A stretch of DNA of 64,000 nucleotides, taken from positions 2,646,001-2,710,000 of the forward strand of contig NZ_CP159837.1 in assembly GCF_040564635.1 (NCBI RefSeq), written 5' to 3'. Of the stretch, positions 10,442 to 19,494 are shown one piece after another (within the stretch, counting starts at the first letter, position 1; every line of letters begins with the position of its first letter). Below the pieces are notes generated by a model. It was not told the DNA's origin, ran no database searches, and worked only from the letters and a program-made list of their open reading frames with translations. The position numbers and the translations under genes were made by a program. Source of the stretch: Planktothricoides raciborskii GIHE-MW2. Lineage in GTDB: Bacteria > Cyanobacteriota > Cyanobacteriia > Cyanobacteriales > Laspinemataceae.

Positions 10442-11215
10442 TCAACCAAACACCACTGGACGACATTGGCTTAAGGTTTGATGCAAGTTGACTACATGAC
10501 CGATAACCACGATCGCTGGGGAAGTAAACCCGGTAGCTTCGACTTGCTGCGCGATCGCCCCTAATGTGCCGATCAGTTCTTCTTGTTCGGGACGGGTGGC
10601 CCAACGAACCAGGGCCACGGGAGTTTCTGGACTTAAACCCGCTGCGGTTAATTCACTGACGATATGGGGCAGGTTGTGAACTCCCATATAAACGACAATG
10701 GTTTCCGAACCGTGGGCGATCGCCTGCCAATTCACTTCCGGGCGATATTTCCCTGCTGCCTCGTGACCCGTGACAAAAGTAACAGAAGAACTATAATCTC
10801 GATGAGTTAAAGGAATGCCCGCATAAGCTGGGGCGGCAATTCCTGCGGTGACTCCGGGGACGACTTCCACCGAAACACCTGCTGCTAACAAATCTTGCAT
10901 TTCTTCGCCCCCACGACCAAACACAAAAGGATCGCCGCCTTTGAGTCGAACCACAATGGCGTGTTCATGGGCTTTTTCTATCAGCAATTGCGTAATTTCT
11001 TGCTGATCCATTGTATGAAATCCCCGCCGTTTGCCTGCATGAATTTGTTCGGCATTGGGATTAATCATGGCCAAAATTTGCGGGCTAACCAGGGCATCAT
11101 AAACCACCACATCCGCACATTCTAAAAGGGTTTTCCCTTTGATTGTGAATAAGCCCGGATCTCCGGGACCTGCGCCCACTAAGTGTACTTTACCCAAGCA
11201 TTGATTCTCATTCAT
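10442..11215 (-). CDS. cobA: Uroporphyrinogen-III C-methyltransferase (SUMT)
   Basis: Transfers two methyl groups from S-adenosylmethionine to uroporphyrinogen III, giving precorrin-2, the branch point towards siroheme and cobalamin. The 257-residue protein matches the single-domain family in length. Signatures: VHLVGAGPGDPGLFTIKG at the N-terminus (SAM site), YDALVSPQIL, VVRLKGGDPFVFGRGGEE, and PGVTAGIAAPAYAGIPLTHR. No siroheme synthase (CysG N-terminal) domain is fused. The ATG at 11215 is the only sensible start. The gene stands alone between repeat-rich regions. Confidence 0.96.
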   Translation of the reverse strand: MNENQCLGKVHLVGAGPGDPGLFTIKGKTLLECADVVVYDALVSPQILAMINPNAEQIHAGKRRGFHTMDQQEITQLLIEKAHEHAIVVRLKGGDPFVFGRGGEEMQDLLAAGVSVEVVPGVTAGIAAPAYAGIPLTHRDYSSSVTFVTGHEAAGKYRPEVNWQAIAHGSETIVVYMGVHNLPHIVSELTAAGLSPETPVALVRWATRPEQEELIGTLGAIAQQVEATGFTSPAIVVIGHVVNLHQTLSQCRPVVFG

Positions 11216-12053
11216 AGTATTTCTGAGGTTATTCTGGATTCCTTGATGACGTTGTATGCAGTATTTTAAGGGTCAATAATGCTTAGAGATAATTGCATTT
11301 ATTATCGGTATTTTTATCTAATTCAGGACTTAGGCAGCTAATCTATATGTAGGGTGGGCATTGCCCACCATATATATAGTGATTAAATTCTAGATTTGCG
11401 TAATTCCTATAATTTTAACCAATAAAAAACAATAGTTAAGCATAAGTATTGACTGGCAATTAGATTAATGTGACCTAAGTTAACGTGAGGATTACTATCA
11501 TTAAACATTCAAATTTATAGGGATATGTTAGATTAAAATAAGAAGTAAAAATAAAAATAATCGCTGGAAAATTTGAAGATTATAAAATAATTAGGTGAAC
11601 ATAATTAATTGCACTTTTCGTTCCCCACCGTAAATCCTTGGATTCCCGCCTTCGCGGGAATGACAGCTTTTCTTCTCATGGGGTCTGTGGTGCATTTATT
11701 TCTGCCCGTAAACTTATTAGCTAAAGTAGTAGCTAAAAGATTACAATTAAAGCCAATTAATAATGCTTTAGTTTACGGCATTGCTCTAGTAATTTCGTAT
11801 ATTTAGTTACACTCGATCAGAAAACATGATTATAATGCATTGATTTTATTCTATGTTTGCATAAAAGTGCAGCATTATACTTGACAAAATCACTTTTTTT
11901 GTGCTTTTGATGACTTTTTGGGCAAAGAGTCATCAAAGGCGCCCTTGAGCAGCGCCTTTGAACGAAAGGTTTTTTCGGTGCGTTACGCTTCGCTAACGCA
12001 CCCTACAATTTGTCCGGTTTTTTCGGTGCTACGAATCAAGTTTTTTCGGTGCG
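11216..12053. other. Intergenic region with MITE-like copy and palindromes
   Basis: About 840 bases with no convincing gene. At about 11592-11712 lies a copy of the element also found at 25121-25275. It begins AGGTGAACATAATTAATTGC, contains a nested ATTCCCGCC..GGGAAT palindrome, and ends TGCATTTATTTCTGCCC. A 65-codon frame (11609-11806) is made largely of this repeat and is not called. Further right is a small hairpin repeat GGTGCGTTACGCTTCGCTAACGCACC near 11978-12003. Confidence 0.7.
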
Positions 12054-13769
12054 TTACGGCGTTTGCCTAACTACAACTTGTAAGGTTCGCAGACGATTGA
12101 GGGCAGCGGCTAATTCCAGGGGGCGAAATAGGGCTAAGTCCCCTTGGGGGTTGGGGGCTAAAATATCTAAGCCTTGGGTCTGAATATCGACCATGACCGC
12201 ATTGAGGATTTCTGGGAGGGTTTTTTTGCCATTGATATAGTGCTGTTTGGCGTAAACCATTGCTAAGGCGATCGCCCGCAGTTGATCTCTGCTGACAATT
12301 TGTTCCACTGCCCCTAGGTCAATATCTTCGGTGCCAAAAGCCACCTCATCCACATCCCGAACTTTTAACCGGACATCCCGCTTACCCCGACTGGGATCGA
12401 GACTATTTGGGATAGGAATGCGGGGGGTAATTTGGCCAAACTGTTTGCCCCCTTCCGACTGACGACCTGTGGCGATTTCTTGGGCGACCAGTCGGGCTTT
12501 TTCCGTGACATCATCGCTTATGTAATTATCCATTGCCACTACGGTATCCGCTACATCAAAATAGTCGCCACTGCCCCCCATGACCAGAATGGTGGAAACT
12601 CCATGACCTTTGAGGAGTTGCTGGACTTTATCGATAAATGGGGTAATCGGTTCTTTGTCTTTGCTGATTAACGACTGCATCCGGCGATCGCGAATCATAA
12701 AGTTTGTGGCGGAGGTATCTTCATCGAGGAGTAATAGTTTTGTCCCCGCTTCCAGGGCTTCCATAATATTGGCCGCTTGGGAGGTACTGCCCGATGCATT
12801 GGTGGTGGAAAATTCTTTGGTGGATTGCCCTTGGGGTAGTTGATTAATAAAGGGGGAAATGTCCACACCGCATACTCCCCGACCATCTTCTGCCCGGATT
12901 TTCACGGCGGTGCGATCGGTGACGATTAATTCCCGACCATCCCCAGGGAGATGGTTATAAACCCCTAGTTCGATCGCCCGTAATAAGGTTGACTTGCCAT
13001 GATATCCCCCACCAACAATTAAGGTGACACCTTGGGGAATACCCATTCCGGTGACTTTGCCCCGGTTGGGACAGTTAAACTCTACCCGCAACGTGGGGGG
13101 CGTTTTAAAGGGGATGGCATCCGGTAAAGGGCGATCGTCTACGCCACTGCGTCGGGCAAGGCAAGCCCCATCAGGGATAAAGGCAACTAAGCCCCGGCTA
13201 GATAATTGCGATCGCAGCCAGTCCGCATCTTCGACGGTTTCTACTTGTTCTCGGATGGTTTCCGCATTCAATTTTGCATAAATTAAGGCGTTTTGCACGA
13301 TATGAGGGATATCCTCACAGAGAATTTCTGCCGCTTGACGCCCCAAAATGGTTCTACCTCTGGCGGGCAGTCCCACCACAAACCGCAGTTCTATCCATTC
13401 AGGGGAGATTAAACAGGAGGTGCGATCGAGCACTTCTTGCCCCAACCGGGCTAGGGAAATTTGGCCACTTTTACCACTGCCGCGATGCATTGACATTTTT
13501 TGGGCCCAACGAGCAAATTCGCGGGTCAGGTAATCTCGCAGGGCAACTTCTCGACTCTTACTTTGATACAGTTCGGGGGGAAAACCAGCGATATCCTGAC
13601 TCACCTGTACCCGTAACTTACTGGGCGCCGCAAACGGATCTCCCTGAACATAATCTATATGTAGAGTAAAATCGGGAAACTCATATCGACCTTGAATATC
13701 TTTGTAAGCTTTATAGTTGCGATTATCAAGTTTAAGTAATTGCTGGTAGAGGCTTTGATAGTTGTCCAT
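12054..13769 (-). CDS. Predicted ABC-class ATPase (PF09818 family)
   Basis: Soluble ATPase of 571 residues of the family annotated as predicted ATPase of the ABC class. The protein opens with MDNYQSLYQQLLKLD and a conserved N-terminal region. Walker A is GGGYHGKSTLLRAIE (about residue 255). The family-typical EFSTTNASGSTSQAANIMEA follows, then the Walker B-like LLLLDEDTSATNFM. The C-terminal part carries conserved family segments but no membrane domain, so this is not a transporter subunit. Its cellular role is not established; RNA- or nucleic-acid-linked functions have been proposed for the family. It reads toward the SUMT gene on the same strand, 840 bases away. Confidence 0.87.
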   Translation of the reverse strand: MDNYQSLYQQLLKLDNRNYKAYKDIQGRYEFPDFTLHIDYVQGDPFAAPSKLRVQVSQDIAGFPPELYQSKSREVALRDYLTREFARWAQKMSMHRGSGKSGQISLARLGQEVLDRTSCLISPEWIELRFVVGLPARGRTILGRQAAEILCEDIPHIVQNALIYAKLNAETIREQVETVEDADWLRSQLSSRGLVAFIPDGACLARRSGVDDRPLPDAIPFKTPPTLRVEFNCPNRGKVTGMGIPQGVTLIVGGGYHGKSTLLRAIELGVYNHLPGDGRELIVTDRTAVKIRAEDGRGVCGVDISPFINQLPQGQSTKEFSTTNASGSTSQAANIMEALEAGTKLLLLDEDTSATNFMIRDRRMQSLISKDKEPITPFIDKVQQLLKGHGVSTILVMGGSGDYFDVADTVVAMDNYISDDVTEKARLVAQEIATGRQSEGGKQFGQITPRIPIPNSLDPSRGKRDVRLKVRDVDEVAFGTEDIDLGAVEQIVSRDQLRAIALAMVYAKQHYINGKKTLPEILNAVMVDIQTQGLDILAPNPQGDLALFRPLELAAALNRLRTLQVVVRQTP

Positions 13770-13968
13770 TTTCCAAGACTGAAAAAATCACTGCTGTCTA
13801 TTCTATGAGAGCATATTCGTTTTGCAGAGAAAAGAACCAACAACAAAGAACCAACAACCAACAACAAAGAACAAAATTGCCGATTTTGTTACAAAATGTT
13901 AAGGATACTAGGCTCAACCTAGTGCAAATTACAATTGTTTTCCTTTTCAAAATTACCTTTTACCGCTA

Positions 13969-14883
13969 ATGACCGTCACTGCTGAGACTGAAATTAATCT
14001 TTTAAACTTACCGGCGAAAACCTGGACTTGGCGCGGTTGGGATATTTGCTATCAACAGATGGGGTCGTCCGGCCCTGGGGTAGTCTTAGTCCACGGATTC
14101 GGCGCCTCCTGGGGACATTGGCGGAAAAATATCCCCGCCCTGGCAAGTCACTGCCGAGTGTATGCCATTGATTTGATTGGTTTTGGGGGTTCGGCTAAAC
14201 CCACTCCAGGAGTGGAAATTGCTTATACCTTTGAAACTTGGGCCGATCAAATTGCGGATTTTTGCCGGGAAGTCGTTGGTGGTTCGGCCTTTCTGGTGGG
14301 GAATTCTATCGGTTGTGTGGCCGTAATGCAAGCGGCAGTATCCCATCCCGAAATTGCCCGGAAAGTGGCTTTACTCAATTGTTCCTTGCGGTTACTCCAT
14401 GACCGAAAACGGGCGGAAATGCCTTGGTATCGCCGCGTTGGGGCTCCCATTGCCCAAAAAATTCTCAATGTTAAATGGGTGGCGCAGTTATTTTTTCGGC
14501 AGCTTGCGACCAGGGAAACAGTGCGAAAAGTTCTCCGGCAGGCTTATAAGCGATCGGAAGCTGTCACCGATGAACTGATCGATCTGTTGATGAAACCTGC
14601 GGCTGACCCTGGGGCGGTGGATGTGTTTGTGGCTTTTACTAGCTATTCCCAAGGCCCATTACCAGAAGATTTATTGCCAATTTTGCCTTGTCCCGCGTTG
14701 GTAATTTGGGGGATTGATGACCCTTGGGAACCGATCGCATTAGGAAAGCAGTTTGTTAAGTTCCGTACCGTAGAAAAGTTTATTGCCTTGGCAGGGGTAG
14801 GTCATTGTCCTCAAGATGAGGCCCCGGAATTGGTTAATCCCATTTTGCAAGAATGGATTTTACATAGTTCTCTTAGTCAGTAG
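13969..14883 (+). CDS. Alpha/beta-fold hydrolase
   Basis: 304-residue alpha/beta hydrolase. The oxyanion-hole motif VLVHGFGASWGHWRKN is followed by YAIDLIGFGGSAKP. The nucleophile elbow is GNSIG (Ser near residue 109). The acid is the Asp of IWGIDDPWEP and the catalytic His lies in GVGHCPQDEAPE. Spacing and sequence are typical of the cyanobacterial and plant-plastid hydrolases related to pheophytinase, but the substrate cannot be fixed from sequence. There is no signal peptide. It is divergent from the ABC-class ATPase gene across a 200-base region with heptamer-like AACAACCA repeats. A Rho-independent terminator follows at 15077. Confidence 0.88.
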   Translation: MTVTAETEINLLNLPAKTWTWRGWDICYQQMGSSGPGVVLVHGFGASWGHWRKNIPALASHCRVYAIDLIGFGGSAKPTPGVEIAYTFETWADQIADFCREVVGGSAFLVGNSIGCVAVMQAAVSHPEIARKVALLNCSLRLLHDRKRAEMPWYRRVGAPIAQKILNVKWVAQLFFRQLATRETVRKVLRQAYKRSEAVTDELIDLLMKPAADPGAVDVFVAFTSYSQGPLPEDLLPILPCPALVIWGIDDPWEPIALGKQFVKFRTVEKFIALAGVGHCPQDEAPELVNPILQEWILHSSLSQ

Positions 14884-14920
14884 ATTGATTGTAGACATTC
14901 AGAATAGACAGCACTTGTCA

Positions 14921-15046
14921 GAGTTATGAAGTACAAAAAAACCCTGTCATTCCCGCGCAGGCGGGAATCCAGAAAACCTCTGTAGTTATGAAGTACAAAA
15001 AAACCCTGTCATTCCCGCGCAGGCGGGAATCCACAAAACCTCTGTA
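14921..15046. repeat. Tandem 62-bp repeat with ATTCCCGC palindrome
   Basis: Two consecutive near-identical units (about 14924 and 14986) contain CATTCCCGCGCAGGCGGGAATCC, a dRS3-like palindrome. The same palindrome family recurs at about 18520, 18600, 19240, 22350-23040 and 25170. Confidence 0.85.
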
Positions 15047-15076
15047 ATCCCGATAATAACCGCTATATTCTTTTTC

Positions 15077-15110
15077 AACCGATCGCGTTTTATCTGCGAT
15101 CGGTTTTTTT
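15077..15110 (+). terminator. Rho-independent terminator
   Basis: A perfect stem AACCGATCGC / GCGATCGGTT is followed by a run of seven T. It lies downstream of the alpha/beta hydrolase gene, and its stem incorporates a HIP1 octamer. Confidence 0.85.
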
Positions 15111-15146
15111 GATTCATGGAAATTTAAATTATACCAAGTAGTCAGG

Positions 15147-15214
15147 TAGGGTGCGTTAGGCGGTCAGAAACCAATTGATAATCAACAAGAATTATAGGTA
15201 TTTGACCGCCGTAA
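15147..15214. repeat. Inverted repeat GGTGCGTTAGGCGGTCA / TGACCGCCGTAACGCACC
   Basis: Arms of about 17 bases are separated by about 35 AT-rich bases. This belongs to the same broad GTGCGTTA palindrome family as the 10-kb repeats, with a different inner sequence. Confidence 0.8.
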
Positions 15215-15269
15215 CGCACCTGATTATTTACGTCAAAGAGGAATGAGGAATATAGAACAAATAGACAAA

Positions 15270-16007
15270 CTAAGCGGGAGAATTACTATCAGGATCGATT
15301 CCGGCTTCTCGGAGTAGCTGTCCTAACCGTTTAGCCCGTTCGATCGCCATCTCCTTTTCCTGACGTTCTTGTTGCAGTTGTTCCTCAGCAATAGCTGCCC
15401 GATTTTCGGCGGCAACTAACTGTTGTTGAACTTGGATATAATCCGCAAAAGGTTGACCATCTGGACGATATAATATTAATGTATCTGATGTAAGTTCAAA
15501 GCGAATTCCCAGACGCGGGGAAACCCAGCCATTAATTTCATCAATCACATCCAGCCATTCTTCAGAACGCAGCCATCCAGTTAAATGGTTGCTGTCTGGG
15601 TCATAGAGATAATATTCTTCTACCCCATAGCGGTTGTAAAAGAATAATTTGCGGTTCATTTCTTTGGCCGTATTGCCCGGAGACAAAATTTCAAATACCA
15701 CTTGAGGGCTGATATTATTGTCTTTCCACTGCTGATAAGAACCACGGTCTTTTTTCTCTACTCCAAAAACTATCATTACATCGGGGGCTTGGCGTAGTTT
15801 ATTATTCCCTTCTACCGGATACCAAAGTAAGTCTCCGGCCACAAAAACATCAGGGCGATCGGCAAATAACCAGGCTAAATTATACTGAATTACTGTCAGC
15901 CAACGAAATTGAATGGTATTATCGGCGATCGGTTGTCCGTCACTATCAGGATAAATGATTTCCGCATCGGTTTGGGTATCGGTTTGGGGCTGTAATTGTG
16001 TGACCAT
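15270..16007 (-). CDS. Uma2 family endonuclease (DUF820)
   Basis: 245 residues from ATG 16007 (TTG 16022 is an alternative start). The DUF820/Uma2 fold is a PD-(D/E)XK-type nuclease abundant in cyanobacteria. Visible catalytic elements are APDVMIV (Asp), VVFEILSPGNTAKEMNRK (Glu and Lys), and the family-typical YYLYDPDSNHLTGW. The C-terminal third (from about residue 185) is a Gln/Glu-rich coiled coil, a common addition in this family. Its biological role is unknown; such genes occur in many copies and some are linked to mobile DNA. The upstream 280 bases are very AT-rich and shared with the divergent kinase gene. Confidence 0.88.
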   Translation of the reverse strand: MVTQLQPQTDTQTDAEIIYPDSDGQPIADNTIQFRWLTVIQYNLAWLFADRPDVFVAGDLLWYPVEGNNKLRQAPDVMIVFGVEKKDRGSYQQWKDNNISPQVVFEILSPGNTAKEMNRKLFFYNRYGVEEYYLYDPDSNHLTGWLRSEEWLDVIDEINGWVSPRLGIRFELTSDTLILYRPDGQPFADYIQVQQQLVAAENRAAIAEEQLQQERQEKEMAIERAKRLGQLLREAGIDPDSNSPA

Positions 16008-16290
16008 ATTATTACCTACCAAATTTTCACCATAAATTATTTTTTACCATATATTAATCATTTTAGCTATTTTTTTATTTTTTTGTTAAAATTTATTAAA
16101 AGTTTAGATTAACAATAAGATTTGTTTTAATGTAACATAAAAACAAAAAATGTAAAAAAATCACCGCATAAACCTAGATACACGGTGATATTTCATCATT
16201 TTTATTTTACGCCGGATATTTATAGTACACAGATAACTGTGTAATGTTATAATGTAATGTTAACTAAACCAAGTATTTTTTAGATTACCC

Positions 16291-17586
16291 ATGATTGGAC
16301 ACTTATTAGATGATCGCTATCAAATCACCCAAGAATTAGCCCAAGGTGGTTTTGGCAAAACCTATCTTGCCCAAGATACTAAGCTACCGGGACATCCTAA
16401 TTGTTTGGTTAAGCAACTTTATCCCCAAAAAGGAGATCCAGCGTCTTTACAAAAGGCTTTTGAATTGTTTGAAAGGGAGGCAAAAGCTTTACAAAATTTG
16501 GGTCAAAAGTGCGATCGCATTCCTAGGTTATTAGCGTATTTACAGGACAATGGCGAATTTTATCTGGTTCAAGACTATATTCAGGGACATACTTTGTTAC
16601 ATAAACTATTGCCCGGTCAGCCTTGGCAGGAAGACAAAGTAATTCAACTGTTAATCGATATTCTGGAACCCCTGGAAGTTGTGCATCAACACAAGGTAAT
16701 TCATCGGGATATTAACCCCAATAATATTATGCTCCGAACGGTAGATAGTCGCTTATTTTTGATTGACTTTGGGGCTGTTAAAGAAGTGGTGACTCAGGTG
16801 AGTAATCCCACGAGTGTCATTTATACTCCTGGTTATGCCCCACCGGAACAATTAATCGGAAAACCAGAGTTAAGCAGTGATATTTATGCGGTGGGAATTA
16901 TTGCTATTCAAGCTTTAACGGGGATTAGTTACTCAGAATTAAAGCAATTACCAACCGATAGCAATAATGAATTAGTCTGGCAAAATCAGGCAAAATTTAG
17001 CCCAGCTTTGGGTTATATTTTAGAGAAGATGGTGCGGTTTAATCATCAAGAACGCTATGCCACAGCCAAGGAAGCATTAACGGCAGTAAAAGCTTTACTA
17101 GAACCAGCAATAACAACGCAACCATCACCACCGCCCCCACCCCCACCAAAACGCCCTTGGGGATTAATTTTATTGGGGATATTGGGCATATCAGTAGGAG
17201 TTGGGGCAGGGTTATTTTTAATTATGAATAAATCCGGGCAAAAATTACCGTTAAATGGGGTAGCAATTGAGGGCAGTTTGACTGAAGGCGATCGCACTTA
17301 CATGGACTTAGCCCAAAACATCAATACCTATGCAGACTATTACTTGATTGCCGGGAAACAAGGGCAAACCGTCACCATTGAAATGACCAGCAATCAAATC
17401 GACCCTTATCTGGTATTGCGCGATCGCCAGGGCAAAGAATTAGCCTTCAATGATGATATTTCTACCCAAGATTCTACCGCCAAAATTGAGATAACTTTAC
17501 CGGAAGATGGGAATTATACGGTAATTGCGCGATCGGCTGAATCCGGCGAATCTGGAAATTACCGGATCTCGGCTGTAGGTGACTAA
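16291..17586 (+). CDS. Ser/Thr protein kinase with C-terminal PPC domain
   Basis: Eukaryotic-like kinase of 431 residues. The kinase domain covers about residues 1-270: glycine loop LAQGGFGKTYLA, Lys in CLVKQLYP, catalytic loop HRDINPNNIM, DFG in LIDFGAVKEV, and activation segment TPGYAPPEQ. A Pro-rich linker precedes one transmembrane helix (about 290-312). The exterior part is a pre-peptidase C-terminal (PPC) beta-sandwich with the typical GQTVTIEMTSNQIDPYLVLRD and GNYTVIARS strands. The layout suggests a membrane kinase whose PPC module senses something on the periplasmic side. The PPC domain is more usual on secreted proteases. Substrates are unknown. Confidence 0.92.
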   Translation: MIGHLLDDRYQITQELAQGGFGKTYLAQDTKLPGHPNCLVKQLYPQKGDPASLQKAFELFEREAKALQNLGQKCDRIPRLLAYLQDNGEFYLVQDYIQGHTLLHKLLPGQPWQEDKVIQLLIDILEPLEVVHQHKVIHRDINPNNIMLRTVDSRLFLIDFGAVKEVVTQVSNPTSVIYTPGYAPPEQLIGKPELSSDIYAVGIIAIQALTGISYSELKQLPTDSNNELVWQNQAKFSPALGYILEKMVRFNHQERYATAKEALTAVKALLEPAITTQPSPPPPPPPKRPWGLILLGILGISVGVGAGLFLIMNKSGQKLPLNGVAIEGSLTEGDRTYMDLAQNINTYADYYLIAGKQGQTVTIEMTSNQIDPYLVLRDRQGKELAFNDDISTQDSTAKIEITLPEDGNYTVIARSAESGESGNYRISAVGD

Positions 17587-17622
17587 TAGCAATTTGTAAG
17601 GGCAATGTTTTTCCGTACCCCT

Positions 17623-17850
17623 GTAGGGGCGAAGCATGACCGCAGTAGATTTCTGCTTTTCAGCGATAACCTATATACGGTCATGCTTCGCCCTAACCCT
17701 GTAGGGGCAAAGCATGACCGCAGTAGATTTCTGCTTTTCAGCGATAACCTATATACGGTCATGCTTCGCCCTAACCCTGTAGGGGCAAAGCATGACCGCA
17801 GTAGATTTCTGCTTTTCAGCGATAACCTATATACGGTCATGCTTCGCCCT
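17623..17850. repeat. Three tandem 78-bp hairpin units
   Basis: Units start at 17623, 17701 and 17779 and are nearly identical. Each contains GGGGC(G/A)AAGCATGACCG and its complement CGGTCATGCTTCGCCC flanking a 35-base loop, so each can form a strong stem. The period (78 = 3 x 26) leaves long open frames on both strands, which I regard as artefacts. Confidence 0.9.
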
Positions 17851-17920
17851 TTAATCCCCCGGCGGATATTAAGTCTTGATTCAGTAGCTAAAATAGTACA
17901 AGCATTTAGCAGGACTCCCT

Positions 17921-18478
17921 ATGAATATCAAACTTTTGGGAACAGTATCTATCGCCAGTTTGCTGGTCGCTTCCTGTAGCAAACCAACCACTTCTAGTCA
18001 ATACACCGCCCAAGAGACAAAATCCGATACCGGGACGGAGTTTATCTGTCGCGAAGGCTATGACCAAACGGCGGACAAGCGGTTGCCCACCACTTATGCC
18101 TTTACCGGAGGGCAAAAACGGGCAATTATTCGCTGGTCAACGGAATACTTTAGCGGGTCAGATTGGGATCCAAAATCTCGTTGCGATGAAGTTTCTCCTC
18201 GCTTCCAGACAGCTTACGAGAACGGAACTCTAAACTTTATTACCAACGGGACGTGGAATAATCAACCGGCTGTTTGTACGGCATTGCAAGATGGTGGGCC
18301 ATGCGCGGATTTATTGATCACAATGCGACCTTCCGATGATTCTCGGCAATTTGCCACAGAGTTGGGGGAAGTTCTCAAGGGTCGGTCTACGGGGCCAATG
18401 CGTCATAGTTCGGGAAATTCGCAAGTTTATATCCAGGTTGATATTGAGGAGTTTATCCGCAATGCCCCGGTTGAGTAA
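17921..18478 (+). CDS. COP23 domain lipoprotein
   Basis: 185-residue protein with a lipoprotein signal (SLLVASC, Cys near residue 19). The mature part matches the COP23 family, named for a circadian-oscillating membrane protein of cyanobacteria. Seen are FICREGYDQTADKRLPTTY, IIRWSTEYF, KSRCDEVSPRFQTAYENG, and late cysteines in AVCTALQDGGPCADLL, consistent with two disulfides. There is a ribosome binding site (AGGA) nine bases before ATG. Function unknown. It lies between repeat arrays and has no operon partner. Confidence 0.87.
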   Translation: MNIKLLGTVSIASLLVASCSKPTTSSQYTAQETKSDTGTEFICREGYDQTADKRLPTTYAFTGGQKRAIIRWSTEYFSGSDWDPKSRCDEVSPRFQTAYENGTLNFITNGTWNNQPAVCTALQDGGPCADLLITMRPSDDSRQFATELGEVLKGRSTGPMRHSSGNSQVYIQVDIEEFIRNAPVE

Positions 18479-18778
18479 CCAGTTCGGTCATTCCCGCGTT
18501 ATACACAATTTTTCTCTGTCATTCCCGCGAATGCGGGAATCCACTTTTTTTACCACTTTCGACACAGAGGACACGAAGATATACGCCATTCTCTGTCATT
18601 CCCGCGAATGCGGGAATCCATTTTTTTACCACTTTCGACACAGAGGACACGAAGATAATTGTTAGTTTATCCGTTGCCAACCATCAACCCATCCGTTGCC
18701 AACCCCCATCCCATCCGCTGCCAACCCCCAACCCAGCACACACATATATATACACACATATATATAGAGGAAACCACG
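18479..18778. repeat. Palindromic and short tandem repeats
   Basis: Two copies of a composite unit (CATTCCCGCGAATGCGGGAATCC followed by TTTACCACTTTCGACACAGAGGACACGAAG) lie at about 18520 and 18598. Three ATCCGTTGCCAACC-like units follow, then an alternating CACACATATATATA stretch just before the next gene. No gene is seen apart from the start of the following antitoxin. Confidence 0.8.
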
Positions 18779-19042
18779 ATGAATCAATCTATTCAGATTG
18801 CCTTACCGGAAGAAACTATTCAACTGATAGATCGGTTTACGCCAATCAGCGAAAGTTCTGAAGCAATTCTCAGTCATCGTAGTCAGTTAATTAACGAAGC
18901 GGTCAAATCTTATATTGCCCAAAAACAAAAAGAAATTCTGAGACAACAGTTAAAAGAGGGGGCAATTCAGCGAAGTGAACGCGACCTCAATTTAGCCGAA
19001 GACTATTTTCATCTGGAGGAAGAAGCTTGGCAGAATCTGTAG
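18779..19042 (+). CDS. Orphan CopG/MazE-like antitoxin
   Basis: 87 residues from ATG 18779, preceded by a good ribosome binding site (AGAGGA, eight bases away). The N-terminal MNQSIQIALPEETIQLIDRF is a ribbon-helix-helix-like beginning. LSHRSQLINEAVKSYIAQ is the helix pair, and the C-terminal part is acidic and helical, as in toxin-binding tails of MazE/ChpI-like antitoxins. A MazF/PemK toxin would be expected directly downstream, but only repeats follow, so the toxin seems lost. It may now act as a solitary DNA-binding protein. Confidence 0.7.
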   Translation: MNQSIQIALPEETIQLIDRFTPISESSEAILSHRSQLINEAVKSYIAQKQKEILRQQLKEGAIQRSERDLNLAEDYFHLEEEAWQNL

Positions 19043-19494
19043 GGGCACAAGTAGGGGCGCAAGCATTGCGCCCCTACGGATTTACCACAAAGGCACAAAG
19101 GACACGAAGATAATTGTTAGTTTATCTGTTGTGTGTGGTGCGTTACGGCTGGAATAAAGGTTATTTGTTTTTTCCCTAAGTTATTTGCCAGCCTAACACA
19201 CCCTACGTCATTCTCTGTCATTCCCGCGTTTTTCTCTGTCATTCCCGCGAATGCGGGAATCCACTTTTTTTTACCACTTTCGACACAGAGGACACGAAGA
19301 TAATTGTTAGTTTATCTGTTGTGTGTGGTGCGTTACGGCTGGAATAAAGGTTATTTGTTTTTGCCTTAAGTTATTTGCCAGCCTAACACACCCTACGTCT
19401 ACGTCTACTACGTCTACGCCTGCCAACTCTTAAGCCCCCCTTTTTAAGGGGGGTTGGGGGGATCTACCAACATACACATATATATATACAGATC
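19043..19494. repeat. Repeat-filled intergenic region
   Basis: Contains two copies of the 70-bp GGTGCGTTACGGCTGGAATA..CCAGCCTAACACACC repeat (about 19137 and 19326), a CATTCCCGCGAATGCGGGAATCC palindrome, CACAGAGGACACGAAG units and a CCCCCCTTTTTAAGGGGGG palindrome near 19434-19455. The last two sit between the antitoxin and the protease gene. No coding sequence recognised. Confidence 0.85.

Noticed and set aside
11609..11806. 65-codon frame that could be a small membrane protein
   Set aside because: Its first half is the translation of the MITE/palindrome copy, and the rest lacks a ribosome binding site or family resemblance.
17583..17979. Open frames of 85 and 124 codons across the 78-bp repeats on both strands
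   Set aside because: Period 78 is a multiple of three, so the frames repeat without stops; they encode the hairpin repeat only.
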